A stretch of DNA of 19,220 nucleotides from Flavivirga spongiicola (GCF_030540825.1 NZ_JAUOEO010000003.1:1-19220), one strand, 5' to 3'; counted from the stretch's first letter, positions 1-7,262 are shown. Made by a program: numbers and translations. Notes: generated from the sequence alone by a model not told the origin.

Positions 1-1524
1 ATGAAATACATCAAAATTATCTTGTTTTTTTGCCTAATCATAGTAAGCTCTTGCAAGTCTAAGGAGCAAAAAAATGAAGACATAAACATTGAAGATAAAA
101 AGCCAAATATTATAGTTATTTATGCTGATGATCTGGGCTATGGAGATGTAAGTAGTTATGGTGCTACAGAACTAATCACACCCAATTTTGATCGTATTGC
201 CAACGAAGGGCTTCGTTTTACAAATGGTTATGCAAGCTCTCCAACTTGTACACCAAGTAGATATGCTATGCTTTCTGGAACGTATCCTTTTAGAAGTACT
301 CGAGCTAAAGTTTTAGCAGGTAATGCGCCGTTACTTTTCGAATTAGGAAAACAAACTTTACCGTCTATGCTACATAACGCAGGATACTTTACTGGAGTTA
401 TTGGAAAATGGCATTTGGGGCTTGGAGGCGAAGATATGGATTGGAATAAAAAAATTACTCCTGGGCCTCTGGAAATAGGGTTTGACTATTCGTATGTCAT
501 GGCATCTACCAATGATAGGGTTCCCTCTGTATATGTAAAGAATCATAATATTGTAGGTTTAGATCTTAATGATCCCATAGAAGTAAATTATCGTTCTAAT
601 TTTGATGGAGAACCAACTGGGAAAGAACATCCGGAACTTCTTAAAATACATCCTAGCCATGGGCACAATCAAAGTATTCACAATGGCATATCAAGAATTG
701 GATACCAACGTGGTGGAAAATCAGCATTATTTATTGATGAAAATATGAGTGATGATTTCTTAAAAGAATCTATAAAGTTTGTGAATACACATAAGGATGA
801 ACCTTTCTTTTTATTTTATAGTTTACATCAACCTCATGTACCAAGAGTTCCACATCCGCGTTTTTCTGGAAAATCTGGTTTGGGAGCCCGCGGAGATGTT
901 ATTTTAGAAGCGGATTGGGCTGTAGGCCAATTTTTAGATGAATTAGATAAACTAGGTTTGGCCGAAAATACCATAGTCATATTTTCAAGTGATAATGGTC
1001 CTGTATTGGATGATGGCTATCACGATGAAGCAGTCACTAAAATAGGAAATCACACACCAAAAGGAGGTCTTAGGGGTGGAAAATATAGTTTGTTTGATGC
1101 TGGTACTCATGTACCATTTATGGTAAGATGGCCTGCTAAAATAACACCTGGTACTTCTGATGCACTGGTATGCCAAATTGATTTAATAGCTTCTTTTTCT
1201 GCATTAACAAAACAAGTAAATACGACGCCAGATAGTGAAAACATTTTAGATGCCTTAATTGGAAAATCGAATGTTGGTAGAGAAAGTTTGGTTTTAGGTC
1301 AAAGTAACATAACCTCGTATCGCAAAGGAGATTATGTACTTATTCCTCCTCATAAAGGTAGCGCTGTATATAAATGGGTAGATATTGAAACTGGACGTGA
1401 TACACTAATGCAGCTATACAATCTAAAAGAAGATAAAAGCCAGCAACATAATTTGGCCAGTCAATATCCTGAAATAGTTGAAAAAATGACACAAGAAATA
1501 GAATCTATAAGAAATAAAAAATGA
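1..1524 (+). CDS. Lipoprotein sulfatase (family S1, arylsulfatase-like)
   Basis: The protein removes sulfate esters from a substrate, probably a sulfated algal polysaccharide fragment given the likely marine flavobacterial host. Residues 1-18 form a lipoprotein signal ending in a VSSC lipobox (Cys18), so it is probably anchored facing the periplasm or cell surface. The core opens with IVIYADDLGYGD, where Asp43-Asp44 are metal ligands. The maturation motif CTPSR begins at Cys83, the residue converted to formylglycine. Further family motifs are GKWHLG (135-140, with Lys136 and His138), LHQPH (275-279), SSDNGP (329-334) and a Lys361 region followed by GTHVP. The length of 507 aa is normal for S1 enzymes, and no catalytic residue appears to be missing. 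The start is the ATG at base 1, which fits the signal peptide. Substrate and subfamily cannot be assigned from this sequence. The first repeat of the downstream array begins 2 nt after the stop codon. Confidence 0.93.
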   Translation: MKYIKIILFFCLIIVSSCKSKEQKNEDINIEDKKPNIIVIYADDLGYGDVSSYGATELITPNFDRIANEGLRFTNGYASSPTCTPSRYAMLSGTYPFRSTRAKVLAGNAPLLFELGKQTLPSMLHNAGYFTGVIGKWHLGLGGEDMDWNKKITPGPLEIGFDYSYVMASTNDRVPSVYVKNHNIVGLDLNDPIEVNYRSNFDGEPTGKEHPELLKIHPSHGHNQSIHNGISRIGYQRGGKSALFIDENMSDDFLKESIKFVNTHKDEPFFLFYSLHQPHVPRVPHPRFSGKSGLGARGDVILEADWAVGQFLDELDKLGLAENTIVIFSSDNGPVLDDGYHDEAVTKIGNHTPKGGLRGGKYSLFDAGTHVPFMVRWPAKITPGTSDALVCQIDLIASFSALTKQVNTTPDSENILDALIGKSNVGRESLVLGQSNITSYRKGDYVLIPPHKGSAVYKWVDIETGRDTLMQLYNLKEDKSQQHNLASQYPEIVEKMTQEIESIRNKK

Positions 1525-1576
1525 GTTTTTAACTTATGGTATATATTCTTTTTACTTCCTCTTACCAATATATTTA

Positions 1577-1607
1577 CAGCCACTAGCTACAAGCTAGCGG
1601 TAGCTGG
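1577..1607 (+). repeat. Hairpin site 1 (CAGC-type)
   Basis: This is an imperfect palindrome. The outer stem is CAGC/GCTG and the inner stem is CTAGCT/AGCTAG around a 3-nt loop. An asymmetric internal loop has CA on the left side and CGGTA on the right. The same CA/CGGTA asymmetry occurs in the other well-preserved sites of both arrays and gives the hairpin a direction. Confidence 0.85.
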
Positions 1608-1679
1608 AACTTGTATCAACCTTAACAACAAAATTTAACTATTGTTAAATAAAAAATATAATTATAAGTAAATTACAAA

Positions 1680-1715
1680 TTAAGAAGCTACTCTATTTCT
1701 AAAGTAGCTTCTTAA
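1680..1715. terminator. Stem-loop with 13-bp arms, terminator-like
   Basis: TTAAGAAGCTACT (1680-1692) pairs perfectly with AGTAGCTTCTTAA (1703-1715) around a 10-nt loop. A T-rich tract follows. The same stem-loop recurs at 1952-1987 and, inverted, at 17210-17240, where it follows the stop codon of an XRE-regulator remnant. That position suggests it began as a gene terminator. Confidence 0.7.
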
Positions 1716-1748
1716 CTTATTTCCTTACTCTTGACTGGCTAATCTTTA

Positions 1749-1782
1749 CCGCCACTAGTTTTTAAACTAGCGGTAGCGGGGG
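1749..1782 (+). repeat. Hairpin site 2 (CCGC-type)
   Basis: The outer stem is CCGC/GCGG and the inner stem is CTAGTTT/AAACTAG with a 2-nt loop. The right arm carries the unpaired CGGTA and the left arm carries CA. A G-run follows the hairpin. The spacer just upstream (CTTGACTGGCTAATCTTTA) is shared with sites 4 and 7. Confidence 0.88.
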
Positions 1783-1847
1783 ACTTTTTAACTTATGATA
1801 TGTAATATTAAGTTTATTCTTTTTACTTACTCTTACCAATATATTTA

Positions 1848-1878
1848 CAGCCACTAGCTACAAGCTAGCGGTAGCTGG
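1848..1878 (+). repeat. Hairpin site 3 (CAGC-type)
   Basis: This is the copy-2 counterpart of site 1 and has the same 31-nt sequence: CAGC/GCTG outer stem, CTAGCT/AGCTAG inner stem and the CA/CGGTA asymmetric internal loop. The lead-in CTTACCAATATATTTA is also shared with site 1. Confidence 0.85.
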
Positions 1879-1951
1879 AGCTTGTATCAACCTTAACAGC
1901 AAAATTTAACTATTGTTAAATAAAAAATATAATTATAAGTAAAATTATAAA

Positions 1952-1987
1952 TTAAGAAGCTACTCTATTTCTAAAGTAGCTTCTTAA
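1952..1987. terminator. Stem-loop with 13-bp arms, copy 2
   Basis: TTAAGAAGCTACT (1952-1964) and AGTAGCTTCTTAA (1975-1987) form perfect arms around a 10-nt loop, identical to the copy-1 stem-loop. A T-rich stretch follows. Confidence 0.7.
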
Positions 1988-2020
1988 TTTATTTTCTTAC
2001 TCTTGACTGGCTAATCTTTA

Positions 2021-2054
2021 CCGCCACTAGTTTTTAAACTAGCGGTAGCGGGGG
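2021..2054 (+). repeat. Hairpin site 4, fused to XRE remnant
   Basis: This has the same sequence as site 2. Its terminal G-run runs straight into codon 50 of an XRE regulator, so this site marks the point where the regulator's 5' half was lost. Confidence 0.88.
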
Positions 2055-2221
2055 TTTCTGTAGATTACCTTATTGGCAAAACCAATTTACTCCTTGATAA
2101 AGATGCTGTTGATAGATTGGTTAAGATTTCTGAACTCAATGACGAGAACAAAAGCTTTATCCTTAATATGATTGATATGGCTCTACGTGATTTTAAAACT
2201 AAAAAATCTTACGCCTCTTAA
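2054..2221 (+). pseudogene. XRE-family regulator remnant (C-terminal 55 residues)
   Basis: In frame from 2054 the sequence reads VSVDYLIGKTNLLLDKDAVD and continues to a TAA stop at 2219-2221. It matches residues 50-104 of the regulator at 16823-17137, differing at only two residues (Val/Ile and Ser/Ala) but at about 18 synonymous positions. The whole helix-turn-helix region (residues 1-49 of the intact copy) is absent, and the fragment abuts hairpin site 4 with no start codon. The synonymous-only divergence shows that both copies were under protein-level selection before this one was cut. It is probably not expressed as a functional protein now. It converges on the LRR gene at 2342, just as the intact copy converges on the immunity gene at 16695. 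Confidence 0.85.
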
Positions 2222-2225
2222 ATGT

Positions 2226-2257
2226 AAAAAGCCTCTGCATCTCTGTAAAAGCTTTTT
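2226..2257 (+). terminator. Terminator of the XRE remnant
   Basis: AAAAAGC (2226-2232) pairs with GCTTTTT (2251-2257), and the T-rich sequence CTTTTTATTTTATT follows. It lies 4 nt after the remnant's stop codon. The equivalent position behind the intact copy has a homologous stem-loop (16789-16816). Confidence 0.65.
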
Positions 2258-2279
2258 CTTTTTATTTTATTACTCTTGC

Positions 2280-2341
2280 TGCCAATCTTTGACGCCACAA
2301 GTTAAAAACTTGCGGTAGCGCATACTAGGGAACAGCGGGGG
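2280..2341 (+). repeat. Hairpin site 5; 61-nt perfect inverted repeat with site 6
   Basis: Bases 2280-2340 are the exact reverse complement of 16700-16760, which lie 14.4 kb away. The hairpin has CGC/GCG outer and CAAGTT/AACTTG inner stems and the usual CA/CGGTA internal loop. A tail CATACTAGGGAACAGCGGGG then runs up to the stop codon of the LRR gene. Adjacent coding sequence (the XRE tail) is visibly more diverged than this site. Confidence 0.92.
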
Positions 2342-3196
2342 CTACCATATTTTACCTCCTGTTCGATTTAAGCCTTTTATTAAAGATGTTTTATTTCCAT
2401 CTTCTACTTGAACTATTTTATTATGAATACTTAAAAGCTTTAACCCTTTTAAAGAATCAATAAATTTAAAAGAATCAATTTTCTTGACCCCTAATTGTAA
2501 ATATTCAATATGTGGAACATTTAACAAAAAATCGTTGACATAATATAATTTTGGGCAAGAATCAATATATATTTCCCTTAAATTTATTAGTTTTTTAGTA
2601 ATTCCTTCTAAACTTAAAATATTCCTATTGTGAAATAAATTTAAGCTTTCTAAGTTCACAAAATTAGACAAACCTATTAATGACTCAATTTTAGCACCTC
2701 TAAGCATTAAATATCTTAAGTGTATATTCTTTGAAAAAATAGAAACATCTTTTTCTTTAAATTTATTTGTAATAGCTATTACCTCTAAAGTATCAATATT
2801 TGTTAATGTCTTATATGAAAAGTTATTAATTTCTCCCGCTAAACTTCTTAAGTTAGTAAAATTGCTATAATCAATTTTCTTATTTGTTGAACTTATTTTT
2901 TCAAGATGCTTTAAACTATATAACCCTTTTATATCTTTAACATGTTTACTTAAAATATTTACAGCTTTTATAGACTTTAAATCATAGTTATTCAAAAAAT
3001 CTATATTATTTAACTCATACTCATCGGTAAAAGTTATTGTATTAAAATCAGTATCGCTTAATAATTCATTTACATTTTCTTCAATGAAATTGGAATTTAC
3101 AAAAACAGTATTAGCTATAAATAATTCATTATTTAATTTCGTTAATGACTTACGAAATTTTGTGTTATCCCTTATCTGAATTTCACCTTTGGTCAT
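2342..3196 (-). CDS. Leucine-rich-repeat protein, candidate immunity protein for the orphan RHS tip
   Basis: This 284-residue protein has no signal peptide or membrane segment and is probably cytoplasmic. From about residue 55 to 265 it is built of irregular leucine-rich repeats of roughly 22-25 residues. Examples are LRYLMLRGAKIESLIGLSNF, LESLNLFHNRNILSLEGI, LREIYIDSCPKLYYVNDF and IEYLQLGVKKIDSFKF. Its ATG lies 14 nt after the stop codon of the RHS toxin tip on the same strand, the position expected of a cognate immunity gene in polymorphic-toxin loci. Its stop codon touches hairpin site 5. LRR proteins bind other proteins, so an inhibitor role is plausible, but immunity is inferred from position and not from a recognised immunity family. 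It could instead be an ordinary LRR protein carried with the cassette. Confidence 0.8.
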   Translation of the reverse strand: MTKGEIQIRDNTKFRKSLTKLNNELFIANTVFVNSNFIEENVNELLSDTDFNTITFTDEYELNNIDFLNNYDLKSIKAVNILSKHVKDIKGLYSLKHLEKISSTNKKIDYSNFTNLRSLAGEINNFSYKTLTNIDTLEVIAITNKFKEKDVSIFSKNIHLRYLMLRGAKIESLIGLSNFVNLESLNLFHNRNILSLEGITKKLINLREIYIDSCPKLYYVNDFLLNVPHIEYLQLGVKKIDSFKFIDSLKGLKLLSIHNKIVQVEDGNKTSLIKGLNRTGGKIW

Positions 3197-3210
3197 ACTC
3201 TTTATATATT

Positions 3211-4269
3211 TTAATTTGTTCCTGGTGCATTTATTATATTTAAAAGATTTTCAATACCATCAGCTTCTTGTATAAACCTTCTTTCCATTGCGTTTATACT
3301 AAAATCTATACTGGAATCGAATTCAAAAAACTCTACTTTATCTAATGTTCTTCCTGGTGCTTTTGGTCCTCTTTTTGATGTTCCTTCGACTAATTCAACT
3401 AAAGACCTTTTCGTTCTTTGTGCAAATCCGTTAACCCCTGCAGCTTGTCCTATATATACTGAACCATCTGTCATAGTAAATCTATAAATACCTTTTGCTT
3501 TTTGTAAAGCGTTTTGAATAGATCCTCTAACAAGAAGTTCTGCTTTTGTCATTGTTTTAGTAGCTGTTTGCGTAACTGTCTGTGTTGCAGTTTGTCTTGC
3601 AACATCATCAACAACAGAAATTGGAGGAGCCAAATCAGCCAAAGGAAGCTTAGGCGGGGTAATCCTTTTAATACTCTTAAGTAAGCCCGTTCCTTTAGCT
3701 CCTATTGCGTAATCAAGTGCTGCGAAAGTAGCATTACCCTGTTTTCTTCCACCGTCTTCATCAAGGAAATCCTTTATTTGTCCAGCAGGTTGTAAACTCT
3801 GAGAAACCTCTGTCAAACCAATAGCCATGGCTTTAAGAGAACCTCCCGGGTTATCTTTTATGGCTTTTACTGTTTTTGTGTCTAAAAGATACCCTCCCGT
3901 TACTTGGTCTATTGGACTAGCTTTTGCATACGTAGTGATAATATCACTAGCGAAATCGACCGTACTTTCAACATTATCCAGAAGAGCCGTTCCGTAATCT
4001 GTCCACCATTTCTTCTTCCAAATTTCCCTACCTTCTAACTCTGTAGCATCTATTACTCTATTCTCACTAAAAACATAAGGCGAATTATGTGGGAAATGAA
4101 ACGCTAACGGGTCTAAAGATAAAAACCGTCCAACCCTTGGGTCGTGCATCCTAAACTTATAGTTCAAAGAACTTCCCGGAGAGCCTTTAACCTCATTGTC
4201 CATCTCCTGTCCCTGGAAGCCATACCTGTAGTCGCCATCGCCCTGGTGGTTGCGGTTGGGCAGTATCAT
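3211..4269 (-). CDS. Orphan RHS C-terminal tip with GIY-YIG nuclease-like toxin domain
   Basis: Residues 1-80 are the end of an RHS shaft: YRYGFQGQEMDNEVKG, RMHDPRVGRFLSLDPL, then a VFSEN..IDATELEG stretch. Residues 81-245 are a variable linker rich in Thr and Ala. Residues 260-352 look like a GIY-YIG endonuclease fold, with GIY at 260-262, YIG at 272-274, nearby Arg285/Arg288, and a likely catalytic Glu329 in MERRFIQEADGIENLLNI. The predicted activity is DNA cleavage in a target cell. RHS homology continues upstream of this ATG to about 4287 (DYYPFG), then stops at an in-frame TAA after unrelated sequence. The shaft and secretion signals are therefore missing and this is not a complete toxin gene. 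The corresponding part of the large RHS protein is at 15240 onward on the opposite strand. It may be a stored tip, silent until joined to a shaft, or a relic of one. Confidence 0.85.
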   Translation of the reverse strand: MILPNRNHQGDGDYRYGFQGQEMDNEVKGSPGSSLNYKFRMHDPRVGRFLSLDPLAFHFPHNSPYVFSENRVIDATELEGREIWKKKWWTDYGTALLDNVESTVDFASDIITTYAKASPIDQVTGGYLLDTKTVKAIKDNPGGSLKAMAIGLTEVSQSLQPAGQIKDFLDEDGGRKQGNATFAALDYAIGAKGTGLLKSIKRITPPKLPLADLAPPISVVDDVARQTATQTVTQTATKTMTKAELLVRGSIQNALQKAKGIYRFTMTDGSVYIGQAAGVNGFAQRTKRSLVELVEGTSKRGPKAPGRTLDKVEFFEFDSSIDFSINAMERRFIQEADGIENLLNIINAPGTN

Positions 4270-4578
4270 ACCAAAAGGATAGTAATCAAAAACTCGAAAA
4301 CATTAGTATTTATAAGAACGTATCCGTTTTTTAATTATTAAAAAACGAGCATTTTTAAGCGATTTCTGATTATTTTTTAATGGAAAACGCAGAAAACTAC
4401 AGCATAAATGTATTAATTAAAATAATGAAAAATAAACTTTAATGGTTTTAATTTTTCTCTGGTTAACCATTAACTGATGGTACAGGATAATAATAAAAAA
4501 CCATCACTTTAATAAGGCAAAACCCTAGCTGTATTTTTTAAGTTACTTATACTTTAGCTATTTAAGTATTTATAACTG
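4270..4578. other. AT-rich non-coding region between the orphan tip and the MORN-like gene
   Basis: Bases 4271-4287 are the last recognisable RHS-shaft homology (DYYPFG on the minus strand). Beyond that no coding sequence is apparent. There are two small symmetrical elements: the palindrome TGGTTAACCA at 4460-4469, and TGATGGT (4475-4481) with ACCATCA (4500-4506). A TATACTTTAG stretch shortly upstream of the MORN-like gene could be part of its promoter, but I see no clear Bacteroidota -33/-7 pair. Confidence 0.6.
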
Positions 4579-5358
4579 ATGAAAAGAATAATAGGCATTA
4601 TAATATGTTCTACGTTGTGTTTTGCTTTTTCTGCCGATGTGCAGAGAAAAGTAATTAGAGATAACGGTTTTGATATAGAATGCTATGTAGCATTGGAAAA
4701 ACAAACCAATTTTAATAAAAATAAAACATACTATTGGTTTAAATCTGGCCAAATACATCAATCGATGTCAACTTCAGGTGGACTTGTGTTGCATAAGGAG
4801 TATTCTAAATACTATAAATCTAAACAGTTGGCAGAACAAGGTACTTTTAGTTTTGGTTTAAAGATTGGAGACTGGAAAACATGGCATACAAATGGAAAAT
4901 TAAAGACTCATGGAGCTTGGGTAAACGGATATAAAAATGGCCGCTTTAAAGCTTATGATTCGCTTGGGAATTTAATGGTTAAAGGTGATTATAAAAATAA
5001 CCTAAAAGCAGGTTATTGGATTGATTTTACAAAAAAAGACACCACTTATCATAAAAACAATTTTGAATTTAAAGAAAGACCTAAAAACCTTGTAGAACGC
5101 ATACTTAGAAAACGAGATTCTCTGGAAAAAATTCAAATTAAAGTAGACAGACTAACAAAAAGAAAGAATGACTCTATAAATAGAGTGAAATTAAAATTAA
5201 AAAGGTTAAACAAAAAACGAAGCGACTCTATTAAAAGAAGGCAAGCCAAATTAAAGAGACTAGAGCAAAAGAAAATGGATTCTATAAATAAGAGTAAGGG
5301 CAAGCCGTCTTCTAAAAAGAACTTTTTTAATAAGTTATTTAAAGCAAAGAACAAATAA
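4579..5358 (+). CDS. Secreted MORN/YwqK-like repeat protein with basic coiled-coil tail
   Basis: Residues 1-19 form a signal peptide (MKRIIGIIICSTLCFAFSA), so the protein is exported. Residues about 70-150 contain repeats of the MORN/YwqK type: EQGTFSFGLKIGDWKTWHTN, HGAWVNGYKNGRFKAYDSLG and VKGDYKNNLKAGYWIDF. The C-terminal third (about 172-245) is strongly basic and predicted to be a coiled coil. It has an approximately 18-residue period marked by recurring K-x-DSI/DSL: RKRDSLEK, KRKNDSINR, KKRSDSIKRR, QKKMDSINK. The protein ends in KNFFNKLFKAKNK. The function is unknown. Proteins with this repeat are common in Bacteroidota envelopes and some sit near gliding or secretion genes, but nothing here places this one in a pathway. 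It converges with the SRPBCC gene. Confidence 0.85.
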   Translation: MKRIIGIIICSTLCFAFSADVQRKVIRDNGFDIECYVALEKQTNFNKNKTYYWFKSGQIHQSMSTSGGLVLHKEYSKYYKSKQLAEQGTFSFGLKIGDWKTWHTNGKLKTHGAWVNGYKNGRFKAYDSLGNLMVKGDYKNNLKAGYWIDFTKKDTTYHKNNFEFKERPKNLVERILRKRDSLEKIQIKVDRLTKRKNDSINRVKLKLKRLNKKRSDSIKRRQAKLKRLEQKKMDSINKSKGKPSSKKNFFNKLFKAKNK

Positions 5359-5411
5359 AATTTTGATACCATTCTAAGCCATGTCTTTAGGTGCTCTATC
5401 CCAGAAACGTA

Positions 5412-6242
5412 TTATTTAACCTCTAAGATGTTTTCCCAATTGTCAAGTAATTCATCACAGATTTTATTAAACTTTTTTTTCATAAAAGGATGGATTAAAA
5501 CATTGTAAATTTTCTGTTTATATATGAAATCAAATTGCATAATAATTTTGGTTTCATGTTCAGATACGGCTTGAACTTTCCATGTACCTTTTAGAGATTT
5601 TAAAGGATAAGGATAATCTTCAGCATCCGTATTAACCTGAAATGTATATTGTTCACCTGCTTCCCATAGAATGGCTACTTCTGTCCAGCTATTCGTTTTA
5701 TGTGAACAACTTCTAATCATGCCTTTGTCTTCACCAGATATAATCGTTACACTATCAATATTAGGAGCAACCTTATGATAGTTTGAAACATCTGAAATAA
5801 CCTTCCAGGTATTTTCTTTTGTGGCATTTATTATTCTTTCATATGTTAAGTGCTTTAGACCTTTGTTATTTAAAGTGTCAACCTGAGCAAGCCCAATAGT
5901 TTGCCCAATACCAAAAAAGAGAACAAGAAACATGACAATGGTTATTATCTGATAACCAATAACTGAAATATTGAATGGTTTTATAATTACAATGGCCAAA
6001 CTAGCTAATACCCATATGAAATCCTGAACAATAATATAAAATACGGCATGAGGTTTTGGATTTCTTATTTCAATGCCTATAGAATACGAAAAATAGAGAA
6101 GACCTAATCCGATGATCCAAAAAACGGTTGGGGTTTGCTTACCAAACCAGGTAGCAATGGTATTAAAGAATAAAATAAGAGAAATGCCTGTTGCGAATGA
6201 AAAAATAGCGTTACATAGCAATGTAATTTGTAAAAAGCTCAT
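5412..6242 (-). CDS. Four-TM membrane protein with C-terminal SRPBCC (START-like) domain
   Basis: Residues about 5-115 contain four hydrophobic segments (near 7-26, 39-55, 66-87 and 92-115), predicted to be membrane-spanning. Residues about 127-276 match the SRPBCC/polyketide-cyclase-like fold: a start of ERIINATKENTWKVISDVSNYHKVAP, a central WTEVAILWEAGEQYTF, and a final amphipathic helix MKKKFNKICDELLDNWEN. This fold makes a hydrophobic ligand pocket, but the ligand cannot be predicted. The gene lies 64 nt downstream of the Crp/Fnr regulator on the same strand, so the two may be co-transcribed. The start at 6242 gives MSFLQITLLC, which leads straight into the first membrane segment. Confidence 0.85.
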   Translation of the reverse strand: MSFLQITLLCNAIFSFATGISLILFFNTIATWFGKQTPTVFWIIGLGLLYFSYSIGIEIRNPKPHAVFYIIVQDFIWVLASLAIVIIKPFNISVIGYQIITIVMFLVLFFGIGQTIGLAQVDTLNNKGLKHLTYERIINATKENTWKVISDVSNYHKVAPNIDSVTIISGEDKGMIRSCSHKTNSWTEVAILWEAGEQYTFQVNTDAEDYPYPLKSLKGTWKVQAVSEHETKIIMQFDFIYKQKIYNVLIHPFMKKKFNKICDELLDNWENILEVK

Positions 6243-6306
6243 AATGTGTTGTATTTTGTGTTTCTACAAATGTCTTACGACTTACATTATTCTCTCTTGA
6301 CAAATG

Positions 6307-6885
6307 TCAAGAATTTGACTGAGCTAATTTATTTCTTAATCTGCTTAATGATTCTGGTGTGATTCCGAGCATAGAGGCAATATGTTGAAGCGGAACATGA
6401 TTAAAAAGCGCCGGTTCTTCTTTGAGTAAAGTTTCAAATCTTTGCTGTGCTGTTGTATGTAATTGGGCAAACATACTGCGCTCCAATAAAGCAAAAGAAT
6501 GTGCAAGTAATACGTTGTCAAACTCTAACCATTTAGGCTGTTCCTTGCAAAGTTTAAAATGATTTTCCCTACTAATAACGTAAAGTGTACAATCAGTTAA
6601 TGCTTGTATATTCCAATAATTTTCTGATTCGAAAATAAAACTGGAAAGTGACGTTATAAACTTTCCATTACTACCAATCCAAAAGGTAATTTCTTTTCCT
6701 TCGGCGATATCATACATTCTTAAGTATCCCGATTCGATAAATGCCATTTTCCTGCAAATTTTTCCCGATTCTGAAAAAAATGCCCCCTTCTTTATTTTTA
6801 TAATTTCAAAATAAGAAATTATGGAATCTAAAGAATCATTATCAATATTAATTTTATCTGAAATACAACATCTTAGTGGTTCCAT
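6307..6885 (-). CDS. Crp/Fnr-family transcriptional regulator
   Basis: This is a 192-residue cytoplasmic DNA-binding protein. Residues about 20-115 form a cyclic-nucleotide-binding-like beta barrel (IKIKKGAFFSESGKICRKMA, then FIESGYLRMYDIAEGKEITF). A long dimerisation helix follows at about 120-150. A C-terminal helix-turn-helix, VPLQHIASMLGITPESLSRL, spans about 163-182. Flavobacteria have many such short regulators, and most have no known effector. Its neighbours are the SRPBCC membrane gene (downstream, same strand) and the cytochrome bd cluster (upstream, same strand, separated by a small membrane gene). That position makes respiration a possible target, but this is only inference. No clear iron-sulfur cysteine cluster can be identified. 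Confidence 0.9.
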   Translation of the reverse strand: MEPLRCCISDKINIDNDSLDSIISYFEIIKIKKGAFFSESGKICRKMAFIESGYLRMYDIAEGKEITFWIGSNGKFITSLSSFIFESENYWNIQALTDCTLYVISRENHFKLCKEQPKWLEFDNVLLAHSFALLERSMFAQLHTTAQQRFETLLKEEPALFNHVPLQHIASMLGITPESLSRLRNKLAQSNS

Positions 6886-6937
6886 TTTTTCTAATTATAA
6901 CGATTGTAATCCAAAGGGATTGTTTTTTTATTAAAAC

Positions 6938-7234
6938 TTAATGATTCATCTTGGTTTTTATTTTCCGGATTAAAACCACAGCAATAGCACCACCAATAAA
7001 AGACACGAAAAGATTTAGAGCAAACAAACCAATATGAACATCTCCAAATTGAATGATTGATTTGGGATCAAAGCCTAGACTACCTAAAGATTTAAGTAAA
7101 AAAATACTGCCAAAAACACCGGCGATGGTATTACCAATAATTCCTAATGAATATATCTTAAAAATATACCCTGTAATATTTGCTCCGATAATTCCAACCA
7201 AAATGCTTATTAGAGAAATTAAAGTATCTGTCAT
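6938..7234 (-). CDS. Small GlsB/YeaQ-like membrane protein
   Basis: From the ATG at 7234 the protein is 98 residues, MTDTLISLISILVGIIGANI to KTKMNH, with three predicted membrane segments. The glycine-rich helix GIIGNTIAGVFGSIFLLKSL resembles the GlsB/YeaQ/YmgE (transglycosylase-associated) membrane family. A longer in-frame start at 7288 would overlap the end of cydB and prepend a polar stretch before the first helix, so I prefer 7234, which leaves 28 nt after cydB. It is probably the last gene of the cyd transcript. Its function is unknown. Confidence 0.7.
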   Translation of the reverse strand: MTDTLISLISILVGIIGANITGYIFKIYSLGIIGNTIAGVFGSIFLLKSLGSLGFDPKSIIQFGDVHIGLFALNLFVSFIGGAIAVVLIRKIKTKMNH

Positions 7235-7262
7235 AGACGTATGTATTACACTTAAATTGGTA

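Larger units (their letters stand above)
1526..1784. repeat. Tandem non-coding repeat unit, copy 1
   Basis: This is the first of two adjacent copies of a roughly 260-bp unit. Both begin TTTTTAACTTATG and contain, in order, a CAGCC..GCTGG hairpin, an AT-rich stretch with the inverted pair TTTAAC/GTTAAA, a 13-bp-arm terminator-like stem-loop, a conserved spacer, and a CCGCC..GCGGGGG hairpin. No open reading frame is evident. Bases 1685-1783 are identical, in inverted orientation, to 17142-17240. Confidence 0.9.
1785..2054. repeat. Tandem non-coding repeat unit, copy 2
   Basis: This is a second copy of the unit at 1526-1784. It differs by a short insertion near its start (around 1800-1815) and scattered substitutions. 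Its right edge is hairpin site 4, which abuts the XRE remnant directly. It contains a second terminator-like stem-loop at 1952-1987 and no convincing reading frame. Confidence 0.9.

Noticed and set aside
1526..2341. CRISPR array
   Set aside because: The repeats are long, few, of two hairpin types and unevenly spaced, with terminators and gene tails between them. There are no uniform spacers and no cas genes.
4144..4341. Plus-strand frame opposite the orphan RHS tip
   Set aside because: It is a shadow of the minus-strand RHS-shaft coding sequence, with no family resemblance of its own.
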